This document shows positions 16,444-25,714 of a DNA stretch of 64,000 bases, piece after piece. Made by a program: the position numbers and the translations under genes. Numbering within the stretch: the stretch's first letter is position 1; each line of letters begins with the position of its first letter. This DNA is from Pandoraea iniqua (GTDB lineage: Bacteria > Pseudomonadota > Gammaproteobacteria > Burkholderiales > Burkholderiaceae): assembly GCF_902459685.1 (NCBI RefSeq), contig NZ_CABPSF010000012.1:44061-108060 (forward strand). The letters run 5' to 3'. The notes beneath the pieces were generated by a model that saw only the letters and a program-made list of their open reading frames with translations, ran no database searches and had not been told where the DNA came from.

Positions 16444-17640
16444 ATGATCATCACGTCGCTGCTCGATACCGATCTCTACAAATTCACGATGATGCAGGTT
16501 GTGCTGCATCACTTTCCTGCGGCGCAGGTGGAATACCGCTTCAAGTGCCGCACGGAAGGCGTCGATCTCACGCCCTACGTCGATGAGATTCGCGACGAAA
16601 TCCGGCTGCTGTGCGGCCTGCGGTTCACGGAGTCGGAGCTGAGTTATCTCGGCGCCATGCGATTCATCAAGAGCGACTTCGTCGACTTCCTCGATCTCTT
16701 CCATCTCAACGAGAAGTACGTCACCGTGCAGCCCTCGTCCAAGGGCAACGGCGAGATCGATATCACCATTCAGGGGCCGTGGCTGCACACGATCCTGTTT
16801 GAAATTCCGGTGCTCGCGATCGTCAACGAGGTGTATTTCCGCAATACCCAGCGCGTGCCGGCCTATGAAGAAGGGCGTCAGCGCCTGCGCGACAAGATTC
16901 GCATGCTCGCCGAGCCGGTGGACTATCGCGATTGCAAGATCGCCGATTACGGCACGCGCCGCCGCTTCTCGAAGGAGTGGCACGAGGAAGTCATTCTCAC
17001 GTTGCGCGAGGAATTGGGCGAACAGTTCGCGGGCACGAGCAACGTCTACTACGCGTCGAAACTTGGGCTGACGCCGCTGGGCACGATGGCTCACGAGTAT
17101 CTTCAGGCGTGTCAGGCGTTGGGGCCGCGCTTGCGCGACTCGCAGATCTTCGGCTTCGAGACGTGGGCCAAGGAATATCGCGGCGACCTCGGCATTGCGC
17201 TCTCCGACGTGTACGGCATGTCGGCGTTTCTGCGCGATTTCGATATGTACTTCTGCAAGCTTTTCGACGGCGCACGTCACGATTCGGGCGATCCGTTCGC
17301 CTGGGGCGAGCGCCTGTTGCAGCACTACAGCGAGAACCGCGTCGATGCGCATACCAAGACGATGATCTTCTCGGACGGGCTCGACATTCCCAAGGTGCTG
17401 CAACTGTTCGAGCGCTTTCGCGATCGCTGCAAGCTGGCGTTCGGCGTCGGCACCAACCTCACCAACGACCTCGGCTACCAGCCGTTGCAGATCGTCATCA
17501 AGATGGTGCGCTGCAATGGTCAGCCGGTGGCCAAGCTGTCGGATTCGCCGGGCAAGAACATGTGCGACGACGACGCGTATCTGGCCTATCTGCGGCAGGT
17601 GTTCGAGATTGCGCCGGAGCCGGTGACCGGCCGGGGCTGA
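16444..17640 (+). CDS. pncB: Nicotinate phosphoribosyltransferase
   Basis: A 398-residue cytoplasmic enzyme that converts nicotinate, PRPP and ATP to nicotinate mononucleotide in the Preiss-Handler NAD salvage pathway. The N-terminal motif [12 protein letters not shown] and the later RHDSGDP, IFSDGLD and GVGTNLTND motifs are characteristic of PncB. The ATG at 16444 aligns with the usual family start; the in-frame stretch upstream (from 16342) is non-conserved. No clear Shine-Dalgarno sequence is visible, so initiation may depend on leader structure. The length is normal. Confidence 0.95.
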   Translation: MIITSLLDTDLYKFTMMQVVLHHFPAAQVEYRFKCRTEGVDLTPYVDEIRDEIRLLCGLRFTESELSYLGAMRFIKSDFVDFLDLFHLNEKYVTVQPSSKGNGEIDITIQGPWLHTILFEIPVLAIVNEVYFRNTQRVPAYEEGRQRLRDKIRMLAEPVDYRDCKIADYGTRRRFSKEWHEEVILTLREELGEQFAGTSNVYYASKLGLTPLGTMAHEYLQACQALGPRLRDSQIFGFETWAKEYRGDLGIALSDVYGMSAFLRDFDMYFCKLFDGARHDSGDPFAWGERLLQHYSENRVDAHTKTMIFSDGLDIPKVLQLFERFRDRCKLAFGVGTNLTNDLGYQPLQIVIKMVRCNGQPVAKLSDSPGKNMCDDDAYLAYLRQVFEIAPEPVTGRG

Positions 17641-17868
17641 ATCGGGCCGCGCGGAGCGGATCCGCATTGATTTGGCGTTGACGTGGGCCTCGTCCGAGCG
17701 CGCGCACAGACCATTCCGATAGTGCGCGAATGCCCGGTGCGTGGGCTTCTCGAGCCGCTATAATTGCGCATCGCCCGCTGGACTCGCGCCAGCGGCCACA
17801 CGACACCCACGAAACAAACGACACGACGCCGGCCAAGTACCGGTGTGCCGGCCTCTCAGGACGCAGCC

Positions 17869-18531
17869 ATGGATACCACCGACGCCCGCAATCGCATCTT
17901 CGCCCGCATTCGCAACGCTCAGCATCGCCCCGATGCGGCGCGCGAGAACGAGCAGGCGGCGGCCGAGGACTATCTGGCACGTCATCCGCAGGGGCCGCGC
18001 CCGGTGATGCCGGACGATCTCGTGGCCACCTTCATCGGCAAGGCCGAAGCGCTCTCGACCACGATTGCGCGCGTACCGGCCATGCAGGATGTGCCCGCGG
18101 CGGCTGCCCAGTATCTGCAAGCGAACGGGCTGGTGTCGCAAGCGGTCGCGTGGCCGACGCTGCGCGAACTCGATTGGACGGGGGCAGGTTGCCACGTCGA
18201 ATATCGCAAACCGCTCGGTGAAGATCTCGTCGGCATTACCGGCTGCTTCTGCGCGGTGGCCGAGACGGGCGCGCTGATGATGATGTCCGGCCCGGAGACG
18301 TTCGCTTCGGCGACGTTGCTGCCCGAGACACACATCGCTGTGGTGCCGGCCTCGCGCATCGTCTCGGGGCACGAAGACGCCTTCGCGCTGATGCGCACCG
18401 AACGCGGACAACTCTCGCGCGCGACCAATTTCATCGCCGGGCCGTCGCGCACGGCCGACATCGAACAGACGCTGGTGCTGGGGGCCCATGGCCCTTACCG
18501 CGTTCACGTCATCATCGTCGACGGCGCCTGA
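17869..18531 (+). CDS. lutC: LUD-domain protein, LutC-like
   Basis: A 220-residue LUD/LutC-type protein. LutC normally acts with LutA and LutB, iron-sulfur proteins that oxidise L-lactate. The C-terminal half holds the conserved part (GCFCAVAETGALMMMSGPET, and GPSRTADIEQTLVLGAHGP). The N-terminal DARNRIFARIRNA is also typical. No lutA or lutB is adjacent; pncB lies upstream and a sodium/proton antiporter downstream. The partner genes may lie elsewhere, or this copy may have a separate role. The family call is firm; participation in lactate use is inference. Confidence 0.85.
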   Translation: MDTTDARNRIFARIRNAQHRPDAARENEQAAAEDYLARHPQGPRPVMPDDLVATFIGKAEALSTTIARVPAMQDVPAAAAQYLQANGLVSQAVAWPTLRELDWTGAGCHVEYRKPLGEDLVGITGCFCAVAETGALMMMSGPETFASATLLPETHIAVVPASRIVSGHEDAFALMRTERGQLSRATNFIAGPSRTADIEQTLVLGAHGPYRVHVIIVDGA

Positions 18532-18650
18532 GTGGGGGGCTGATTGAGGCGCCGAGGCTGCGTTTTCCGATCTCGTTTTTTCGTACAAGGGGTGTGAGAC
18601 AGGTGTCGAATTGCGCACGAAGGCCGCTTCAGGCTTGTCGCATTGCGCCG

Positions 18651-18712
18651 TTCGGGCACTCGTTTCGGATCCAAATAGGAAATATCCCAAGCTTTTGCCG
18701 CTTCGGGCACTC
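18651..18712 (+). repeat. 11-bp direct repeat in the leader of the NhaD-type antiporter gene
   Basis: TTCGGGCACTC occurs at 18651-18661 and 18702-18712, each followed by a similar TTCG-containing stretch. Both lie in the 236-bp gap before the antiporter gene. Confidence 0.55.
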
Positions 18713-18767
18713 CTTCGAGAGGGGCGACTCGCAATAGATCGTCCATCAACCAACAGGAACCAGAACA

Positions 18768-20192
18768 ATGCAGAAGGGCATTTGGGGAGCAGTGGCCGCC
18801 GTGGGACTGACGTTGATCAGTCCTGCCGCGCTTGCCGCAGGAGGCGGCCCGGACGGCGCACAACTCGTCGCGTGGTGGGGCTTGCCGTTCGCAGGTTTGC
18901 TGCTGTCGATCGCCCTCGGCCCGTTGGTCGCGCCGGCGTTCTGGCATCACCACTTCGGTAAGATCGCGGCCTTCTGGGGCGCCGCATTTCTGCTGCCGTT
19001 TGCGCTCGTGTACGGCGCAGGCGCGGCGTGGCACGGTGCGGTACACGCGCTGATCGCCGAATACATTCCTTTTGTCGTCCTGCTGACGGCACTCTTCACG
19101 ACCGCCGGTGGCATCTGCCTGCATGGCAATCTGCGCGGCGGGCCGTGGCTCAACACGGGCCTGCTGGGGCTGGGCACGGTGTTCGCCAGCATCATGGGCA
19201 CGACGGGTGCAGCCATGCTGCTCATTCGCCCGCTGATTCGCGCGAACGACAACCGCAAGCACAACGTTCACGTGGTCGTGTTCTTCATCTTTCTGGTGGC
19301 GAACGCGGGCGGCTCACTGACGCCGCTCGGCGATCCGCCGTTGTTCCTCGGCTTCCTGCAAGGTGTCGAGTTTTTCTGGACGACGCGCCACCTCTGGCCT
19401 GAAACGCTGATGGCTTGCAGCATCTTGCTGGTGCTGTTCTTCCTGATCGATTCGTACTACTTCCGCCAGAAGGTGGAAGAAAAAATCGAAGCACTCGATC
19501 CGACGCCGCACGTCGCACCGCTCCGTCTTGAAGGCAAACGCAACTTCGTGTTGCTCGCGGCCGCCGTGGGGCTGGTACTGATGAGCGGCATCTGGAAGCC
19601 GGGCGTCGTATTCGACGTGTTCGGTACGCCGCTGACGCTCGAGAATCTGGCGCGCGATGTGGGCCTCGTCGTCGTGACGTTGATTTCGCTGGCGATCACG
19701 CCGCGCACGGCGCGCGTCGGCAACGACTTCAACTGGGAACCGATGAAAGAGGTCGGCAAGCTCTTTGCGGGCATCTTCCTCACGATCATTCCGGTAGTGG
19801 CGATTCTGCGTGCCGGTGAAGCCGGGGCGCTCGGCTGGGTGATCCGGCTGGTGACCGGCCCGGACGGCGCACCGGACAACGTCATGTACTTCTGGGCAAC
19901 GGGCATTCTGTCGTCGTTCCTCGACAATGCACCGACGTACCTCGTGTTCTTCAATACGGCCGGTGGCGACGCCGCAACGCTCATGACGTCGGGGGCGGCC
20001 ACGCTGGCGGCCATTTCGGCGGGTGCCGTGTTTATGGGCGCGAATACGTACATCGGCAATGCACCCAACTTCATGGTCAAGGCCATTGCGGAGCAACGCG
20101 GCATTCGCATGCCGAGCTTCTTTGGCTATATGCTGTGGTCGGGCGCGATTTTGCTGCCGCTGTTTGTGCTGATGACCTTGATTTTCTTCTGA
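18768..20192 (+). CDS. NhaD-type sodium/proton antiporter
   Basis: A 474-residue polytopic membrane protein of the ion transporter (IT) superfamily, close to the NhaD-like sodium:proton antiporter group. A cleavable-looking N terminus (to about residue 23, ALAAGG) is followed by about a dozen membrane segments. Motifs include GTTGAAMLLIRPLIRAN, NAGGSLTPLGDPP and SFLDNAPTYLVFFN, which carry the conserved acidic and polar residues of the family. It would export Na+ (or Li+) in exchange for H+. A GGAAC site precedes the ATG, and the leader carries direct repeats. The ion specificity is inferred. Confidence 0.85.
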   Translation: MQKGIWGAVAAVGLTLISPAALAAGGGPDGAQLVAWWGLPFAGLLLSIALGPLVAPAFWHHHFGKIAAFWGAAFLLPFALVYGAGAAWHGAVHALIAEYIPFVVLLTALFTTAGGICLHGNLRGGPWLNTGLLGLGTVFASIMGTTGAAMLLIRPLIRANDNRKHNVHVVVFFIFLVANAGGSLTPLGDPPLFLGFLQGVEFFWTTRHLWPETLMACSILLVLFFLIDSYYFRQKVEEKIEALDPTPHVAPLRLEGKRNFVLLAAAVGLVLMSGIWKPGVVFDVFGTPLTLENLARDVGLVVVTLISLAITPRTARVGNDFNWEPMKEVGKLFAGIFLTIIPVVAILRAGEAGALGWVIRLVTGPDGAPDNVMYFWATGILSSFLDNAPTYLVFFNTAGGDAATLMTSGAATLAAISAGAVFMGANTYIGNAPNFMVKAIAEQRGIRMPSFFGYMLWSGAILLPLFVLMTLIFF

Positions 20193-20280
20193 GCCGCCAC
20201 GCTTTAACGCTATGACGCGATGACGACATTGCGTCGTAGTGTTGTTGTGCGATGTGCGGCCAACTCCTGCGAGACGATAG

Positions 20281-21270
20281 GTGAAACCGAAGATTCTTGT
20301 GGCCCGCGCCATTTTCCCGGACGTGATCGAACGGTTGGCGCAGTACTTTGAAGTCGAGCGCAACGACGCCGACACCGTGTATTCGAGTGACGAATTGCGC
20401 GCGCGGCTGGCCGACAAGGCGGGCGCGATCACGACTGCGAGCGAGCGCATCGATGCGTCGGTGCTCGCGGGAGCGCCGCATCTGCGTGTTGTCGCCAATA
20501 TGGCGGTGGGTTACAACAACTTCGACATCGAGGCGATGACTGCCGCCGGTGTGATGGCGACCAATACGCCCGACGTGCTCAACGAGACGACGGCGGACTT
20601 CGGTTGGGCACTGTTGATGGCCACCGCACGCCGTGTCACGGAGTCGGAGCGCTGGCTGCGCGAGGGGCACTGGAACAAGTGGGCCTACGACATGTTTCTA
20701 GGCGCGGACGTGCACGGCAGCACGCTCGGCATCATCGGCATGGGACGCATCGGACAAGCGATCGCGCGCCGCGCCATGGGCTTCAACATGCGCGTGGTGT
20801 ATCACAACCGCTCGCGGCTCGATGCCGCCACCGAGGCCGCGTGTAAGGCGTCCTACGTCGACAAGGACACGTTGCTGGCGACGGCGGATCACGTCATTCT
20901 CGTGCTGCCCTATTCGGCGGCGACGCATCACACGATTGGCGCGGCCGAACTCGCCGCCATGAAACCTACTGCCACGCTGGTGAATCTGGCGCGGGGCGGC
21001 ATCGTTGACGATGCGGCACTGGCGCAGGCACTGGCCAACAAGCAAATTGCGGCGGCGGGGCTCGACGTGTTCGAGGGCGAGCCGAGCGTGCATCCCGACC
21101 TGCTCAACGTACCGAATGTCGTGCTGACGCCGCACATCGCGAGCGCCTCGGCCGCAACCCGCCGGGGCATGGCGAGCCTGGCAGCAGATAACCTGATTGC
21201 CGCGTTGGGGTTTGGATCGGCGCCGGGCAAACCGCCCTGCCTGCTGAACCCCGCCGTGCGTAAGGCCTAA
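20281..21270 (+). CDS. Glyoxylate/hydroxypyruvate reductase (2-hydroxyacid dehydrogenase)
   Basis: A 329-residue D-2-hydroxyacid dehydrogenase of the GhrB/GyaR type, which reduces glyoxylate or hydroxypyruvate with NAD(P)H. The nucleotide-binding GMGRIG motif is at about residues 153-158. The catalytic Arg (NLARGG), Glu (FEGEP) and His (TPHIAS) segments are all present. It begins with GTG at 20281. It lies 10 bp upstream of rmuC. With glycolate oxidase elsewhere in the window it could help dispose of glyoxylate, but this link is inference. Confidence 0.92.
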   Translation: MKPKILVARAIFPDVIERLAQYFEVERNDADTVYSSDELRARLADKAGAITTASERIDASVLAGAPHLRVVANMAVGYNNFDIEAMTAAGVMATNTPDVLNETTADFGWALLMATARRVTESERWLREGHWNKWAYDMFLGADVHGSTLGIIGMGRIGQAIARRAMGFNMRVVYHNRSRLDAATEAACKASYVDKDTLLATADHVILVLPYSAATHHTIGAAELAAMKPTATLVNLARGGIVDDAALAQALANKQIAAAGLDVFEGEPSVHPDLLNVPNVVLTPHIASASAATRRGMASLAADNLIAALGFGSAPGKPPCLLNPAVRKA

Positions 21271-21280
21271 GGAGGCAAGT

Positions 21281-22738
21281 GTGGAGATGGTGCTGGTAGC
21301 GCTGGCGGCGCTGAATTTGCTGGTGATGATCGCGATTGCCGTGAAGGTGTGGCAACGCAATGGCGACGCCGATCTGCGCGCGACGCTCGTCGATTCGCTC
21401 ACGAACGTGCGCGACGATATTCTGCGGGCGGCCGAGCGTAGTGAGCGCGGCCTGCGTCAGGAATTTGCGGAGACTGCGCGTGCCGGGCGAGGCGAGCAGA
21501 GTGCCCAGATGGCGCAGTTTCAGCAGACGCTTGCCGCGCAGATGACGAGCGTGGCGACGGTGCAGAACAATCAGATCGACGGCTTTGCGCAGCAGTTGGC
21601 GAAGCTGACCGAATCCAACGCGGCCCAACTCGATGCGGTGCGCCAGAGCCTTGTGCTCAACGGTCAGCAGATGCGCGAAGAACAGACATCGGCGCTGCGT
21701 CGCTTTGGCGAGGCACAGCATCAGCAACTGACCCAACTGGCCGAGGGTAACGAGCGGCGTCTTGGCGAAGTGCGGGCGACGCTCGAACAAAAGCTCAAGG
21801 ACATCGAGGTCAACAATTCGACGAAGCTCGAAGAGATGCGCCGTACGGTGGACGAGAAGCTGCATGCGACGCTGGAGCAACGGCTTGGCGAGTCGTTCAA
21901 GCTGGTGTCGGACCGGCTGGAGCAAGTGCATCGCGGACTCGGCGAGATGCAGACGCTCGCGGCCGGTGTGGGCGATCTCAAGCGTGTGCTGACGAACGTG
22001 AAGACGCGCGGTATCTGGGGCGAAGTACAGTTGCAGGCGTTGCTCGAACAGTTGCTGACGGCCGATCAGTTTGCCAAGAACGTGGCGACGAAACCGGGCA
22101 GCAGCGAGCGGGTGGAATTCGCCATCGCACTGCCGGGCCAGAACGGCGACAGCGGCACGCCGGTGTATCTGCCGATCGACGCCAAGTTTCCGCGCGAGGA
22201 TTACGAGCGTCTGCTCGATGCGCAGGAACGGGCAGATCCGGTGGCGGTGGAAGAGGCGTCCAAGGCGCTGGAGACGCGTATTCGTCTGGAAGCCAAGACC
22301 ATTGCCGAGAAGTATCTGGCACCGCCTCACACGACGGACTTCGCGTTGCTGTTCTTACCGACCGAAGGGCTCTACGCAGAAGTGCTGCGCCGCCCGGGAT
22401 TGTCGGATCTGCTCCAGCGCGAGTATCGCGTGACGGTCGCCGGGCCGACCACGCTGACGGCGTTGCTCAATAGCTTGCAGATGGGCTTCCGCACGCTGGC
22501 CATCGAGCGTCGCTCAAGCGAAGTCTGGCAGGTGTTGGGCGCGGTGAAGACCGAGTTCACCAAGTTTGGCGATGTGCTGGCCCGGACCAAGTCGCAACTG
22601 GAAACGGTCACGCGCTCGATCGATCAGGCGGAAGTGCGGACGCGTCAGATGGCGCGCAAGCTCAAAACTGTCGAAGCACTGCCGGGTGAGGAGGCGACGC
22701 AGTTGCTGGGCGTAGAGATCGGCGCCGACGAGGAGTGA
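21281..22738 (+). CDS. rmuC: DNA recombination protein RmuC
   Basis: A 485-residue RmuC homologue. It has an N-terminal membrane-anchor-like segment (residues about 1-20), a long Gln/Glu-rich coiled coil (about 40-220), and the conserved RmuC domain beginning near TRGIWGEVQLQALLEQ (about 245). That domain contains the nuclease-like core (PIDAKFPREDYERL) and LLFLPTEGLYAEVLRR. RmuC limits DNA inversions and processes recombination intermediates. GTG at 21281 with a GGAGG 5 nt upstream is the chosen start; ATG at 21287 is an alternative. Confidence 0.93.
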   Translation: MEMVLVALAALNLLVMIAIAVKVWQRNGDADLRATLVDSLTNVRDDILRAAERSERGLRQEFAETARAGRGEQSAQMAQFQQTLAAQMTSVATVQNNQIDGFAQQLAKLTESNAAQLDAVRQSLVLNGQQMREEQTSALRRFGEAQHQQLTQLAEGNERRLGEVRATLEQKLKDIEVNNSTKLEEMRRTVDEKLHATLEQRLGESFKLVSDRLEQVHRGLGEMQTLAAGVGDLKRVLTNVKTRGIWGEVQLQALLEQLLTADQFAKNVATKPGSSERVEFAIALPGQNGDSGTPVYLPIDAKFPREDYERLLDAQERADPVAVEEASKALETRIRLEAKTIAEKYLAPPHTTDFALLFLPTEGLYAEVLRRPGLSDLLQREYRVTVAGPTTLTALLNSLQMGFRTLAIERRSSEVWQVLGAVKTEFTKFGDVLARTKSQLETVTRSIDQAEVRTRQMARKLKTVEALPGEEATQLLGVEIGADEE

Positions 22739-22791
22739 GTTTGTCGGGGCTTACCCGCGAATAAGCGTGTAAGCCCCGGACCGGAGGCGCG

Positions 22792-23277
22792 TCAGGCGTC
22801 GCCTTCGGCAAACTGCGCAAGCGAGTCGCCAGCCATACGAACGACACGCCACTCCGGCAGTACCGTTGCGCCCTGCGCGGTATAGAAATCAATCGCCGGC
22901 TGATTCCAGTCGAGCACCGTCCACTCGAAGCGCCCACAGCCGCGCTGCACAGCGATGCTGGCCAGACGTCGAAGCAAGGCTTGTCCGACACCTTTGCCGC
23001 GCATCGTCGGCTGCACGTAGACATCTTCCAGATACAGACCACGGCGTCCGAGAAACGTCGAGAAGTTGTGGAAGAACAGCGCATAGCCGACCGGCTTGCC
23101 ATCCCACTCCGCCATCAGACATTCCGCCGCCGGCGTTGCGCCGAACAGGGCGTCATGCACGCTCGCCGGCGTCGCCTCGAAAATATCGAGCAGCTTCTCG
23201 AAGACAGCCAGTTCCCGCATCAAGCCGTGAATGGCATCGACGTCGTTCGGGGCGGCCGCACGCAAGTTCAAGGACAT
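22792..23277 (-). CDS. GNAT-family N-acetyltransferase
   Basis: A 161-residue single-domain acetyltransferase. The acetyl-CoA-binding motif A is visible (YLEDVYVQPTMRGKGVGQALLRRL, quoted in parts: VQPTMRGKGVG, residues about 88-98), followed by FEWTVLDWNQPAIDFYTAQGA. This subtype resembles diamine N-acetyltransferase-like (SAT-like) proteins, but the substrate is unknown. The start at 23277 (MSLNLRAAA) fits the family; an upstream in-frame ATG at 23328 would add 17 non-conserved residues. It is 47 bp downstream of a small membrane-protein gene on the same strand. Confidence 0.88.
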   Translation of the reverse strand: MSLNLRAAAPNDVDAIHGLMRELAVFEKLLDIFEATPASVHDALFGATPAAECLMAEWDGKPVGYALFFHNFSTFLGRRGLYLEDVYVQPTMRGKGVGQALLRRLASIAVQRGCGRFEWTVLDWNQPAIDFYTAQGATVLPEWRVVRMAGDSLAQFAEGDA

Positions 23278-23324
23278 AGTGGGAATCTCGTCAGTCGGAA
23301 TGTTCAGGAGGTGTGCGAAGGACG

Positions 23325-23612
23325 TCACTCGTCCTCGTCGTCGGGCACGTCGCCGAGCGCGATCTCGATGCCACCGAAACGCTCGGCCACCCAGTTGTAG
23401 GCGTGGCAGGCGATCCAGAGCAGCACGAAGCCGAGGATGGCGTTCAGAATCAGCGCGGAGATGAACGCGAGGCCCGGCAGATCGCCGTAGCGGAGGAACG
23501 CCGCCAAAAAGGCGAGCAGCACCAGCGGAATACTGAAGGTGAGGTAGACCAGTACCAGCGCTTTGGCCGTCTGACCGGGACTGATGTAAGTGATCTGTTT
23601 GCGGATAGTCAT
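23325..23612 (-). CDS. Small two-helix membrane protein of unknown function
   Basis: A 95-residue protein with two strong hydrophobic segments (about residues 17-41 and 48-70) and an acidic C-terminal tail (DVPDDEDE). The arrangement resembles DUF3566-like small membrane proteins, but I cannot assign a function. It precedes the GNAT gene on the same strand and lies downstream of the molybdenum cofactor genes. Confidence 0.75.
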   Translation of the reverse strand: MTIRKQITYISPGQTAKALVLVYLTFSIPLVLLAFLAAFLRYGDLPGLAFISALILNAILGFVLLWIACHAYNWVAERFGGIEIALGDVPDDEDE

Positions 23613-23715
23613 TGCGCGTGTGTGTTTGCAGGTTTGTTGTGTAAAGCAGGCTGTCGAAGTGCAGCCTGCGGGTATTTCGGTGTGTTGTCTTTTGAAAATC
23701 GCGCCGGCGTCGACC

Positions 23716-25023
23716 CTAGACCAGCCCGTCGAACACGATGACGTCGACCAGTTCGCCCGCTGCGACGTTGCCGCGAGCGGTGTCCAACGTCACGAAGCAG
23801 TTGGCTTCGCTCATCGTGCGCAGGATGCCGGCGCTTTGCGCGTCGGCCACCGTGACCTGCCAGCGGCCTTGCGCATCGGCGGCCAGAATGCCGCGCAGGA
23901 ATTCGGTACGACCGGGCCGCTTGGCGATCGCGGTTGTCGTCGGCACGGGCAGGCGCGGCGTAGCCTGCGGCTCGGCGCCCATCAGTACGAAAAGGCCGTC
24001 GCGCACCAGATGGTAGAACGATGCCATCACGGCGGCGGGGTTGCCCGGCAGGCCGAAGAGCAGGGCACGATGCCCGTCGCTTTCCAGTTCGCCAAACGCA
24101 AACGGGCGGCCCGGGCGCATGGCCATCTTCCAGAAAACGACATTGCCCAAACGCGTCATCATTTCACGCGTGTAGTCGGCCTCGCCGACGGACACGCCAC
24201 CCGAGGTAATCACCGCATCGGCCTCGCGGCACGCCGTGCGCAGGGTGTCTTCGATGGCTTGCGGATCGTCTCGCACCACGCCGAGATCGAGAATTTCGAC
24301 GCCAAGACGCTGGAGCATGCCGTACAGCGTGTAGCGATTGCTGTCGTAGAGATTGCCCGGTACGAGCGGTTCGCCGACCGAGCGCAGTTCGTCGCCCGTC
24401 GAGAAGAACGCGACGCGAATGCGTCGGCGCACCGGCACTTCGGCGATGCCGAGCGAGGCGAGCAAGCCGAGCGCGGCTGGGCGCAGGCGCTTGCCTGCGA
24501 GCAATGCCGGCTGGCCGGTGGCGAGATCTTCGCCGATATGGCGCACATGGCGGCCCGGCGTCACGGCATCGGCCGCGAAGGTCACGATTTCGGTGTCGCC
24601 TTCGCGTTGCACCTGTTCCTGAGGGATGACGGTGTCGCAACCGGCGGGCAGCAGCGCACCCGTCATGATGCGCACGCATTCGCCCGAGCCGGCGACACCG
24701 TCGAACGGGCGTCCGGCAAACGAGCGTCCCGCGACGCGCAAGCGCACCTTACCGCCCGCGGCCAGCGCGGTGCCGGCGAAGGCGTAGCCATCCATGGCGG
24801 CATTTTCGAAAGCGGGAACGTCGAGCGGCGAGATGACATCGCGGCCGAGCACGCGACCCAGTGCGCTGCGTACGGCAATTTGTTCGATAGCGGCGACGGG
24901 CTGTGCGGTGCGCGCAATGATCGTGCGCGCCAACTCGACTGTCATGTCGTCAGGGTCGTACGCCGGCAAGCCGGCCAGGGCTTCGTCTAGTGTTGTCATC
25001 GGTGTGGCGTCGTCATCGGACAT
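23716..25023 (-). CDS. moeA: Molybdopterin molybdenumtransferase MoeA
   Basis: A 435-residue MoeA, which inserts molybdate into adenylylated molybdopterin. The N-terminal PAFENAAMDGYAF motif (about 72-84) is diagnostic, and TGGVS-type residues appear as ITSGGVSVGEADY. GLPGNPAAVM lies in the third domain. The beta-barrel C-terminal domain is complete. It is the last gene of a moaA-(unknown)-mobA-moeA cluster, 42 bp after mobA. A second start eight codons in (MTTLDEAL) is also possible, and neither has a strong Shine-Dalgarno sequence. Confidence 0.95.
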   Translation of the reverse strand: MSDDDATPMTTLDEALAGLPAYDPDDMTVELARTIIARTAQPVAAIEQIAVRSALGRVLGRDVISPLDVPAFENAAMDGYAFAGTALAAGGKVRLRVAGRSFAGRPFDGVAGSGECVRIMTGALLPAGCDTVIPQEQVQREGDTEIVTFAADAVTPGRHVRHIGEDLATGQPALLAGKRLRPAALGLLASLGIAEVPVRRRIRVAFFSTGDELRSVGEPLVPGNLYDSNRYTLYGMLQRLGVEILDLGVVRDDPQAIEDTLRTACREADAVITSGGVSVGEADYTREMMTRLGNVVFWKMAMRPGRPFAFGELESDGHRALLFGLPGNPAAVMASFYHLVRDGLFVLMGAEPQATPRLPVPTTTAIAKRPGRTEFLRGILAADAQGRWQVTVADAQSAGILRTMSEANCFVTLDTARGNVAAGELVDVIVFDGLV

Positions 25024-25065
25024 CGGGCGATGGCGGCGGGTCGGGGCCGCATCTGTGCCCGTGAG

Positions 25066-25704
25066 TCAGTGCCCGGAATCCCGGGGGGCGCGCGGCGTAT
25101 CGGTATGGAGCTCGTCAAGCGTGTTCACATTGTAAAACGGACGCTCGTCGCCGAAGTGAACTTGTACGGCCTTGTGGCGTGCCAGCCACGCTCTCACGCG
25201 GTGCTCGCCGGCGGCCAGGGTCGCGGCCAGATCGTCGGTCAGCGAGCGATGCAATAACGCGAAAACCGGATGTGGGCCTTCCGAGGTGACGGCGTAGGCC
25301 GCAAGGGGGATCGGTGAAGAGGCTAGGGCGTCGGGAGCAACGAGCGCTGTGGCAAGGCGTGCCGCCAGATCCTCGGGCAACAACGGCGAATCGCAAGGTG
25401 CCGTCAGAACGTACTCGGTGTTGGCGGCGCGCAGCCCGGCGAGCATGCCGGCCAGCGGCCCTGCGAAATCCTGCGTCTCGTCGGAGATGACGTCGGCCCC
25501 CAGCGCCGCATACGCCGCGTGATTCCGATTGGCGCTGATCAGCAGCGTGCTCACTTGCGGTTGTAACCGCGCGAGCACATGCGCGGCCAGCGGCCGTCCT
25601 TCGAAAAGTTGCAGCCCTTTGTCCCGTCCTCCCATGCGCTGCCCACGCCCGCCCGCGAGGATCAGGCCGGTAATGGCGTCGCGGGCAATGGGCGGGTTGG
25701 GCAT
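25066..25704 (-). CDS. mobA: Molybdenum cofactor guanylyltransferase MobA
   Basis: A 212-residue nucleotidyltransferase that joins GMP to molybdenum cofactor to give the bis-MGD form used by DMSO-reductase-family enzymes. The GTP-binding signature LAGGRGQRMGGRDKGLQ lies at residues about 15-31, and the metal-binding PCDSPLL is near 103-109. It is 10 bp downstream of an unknown secreted-protein gene and precedes moeA. Confidence 0.95.
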   Translation of the reverse strand: MPNPPIARDAITGLILAGGRGQRMGGRDKGLQLFEGRPLAAHVLARLQPQVSTLLISANRNHAAYAALGADVISDETQDFAGPLAGMLAGLRAANTEYVLTAPCDSPLLPEDLAARLATALVAPDALASSPIPLAAYAVTSEGPHPVFALLHRSLTDDLAATLAAGEHRVRAWLARHKAVQVHFGDERPFYNVNTLDELHTDTPRAPRDSGH

Positions 25705-25714
25705 GAGATTTCCG

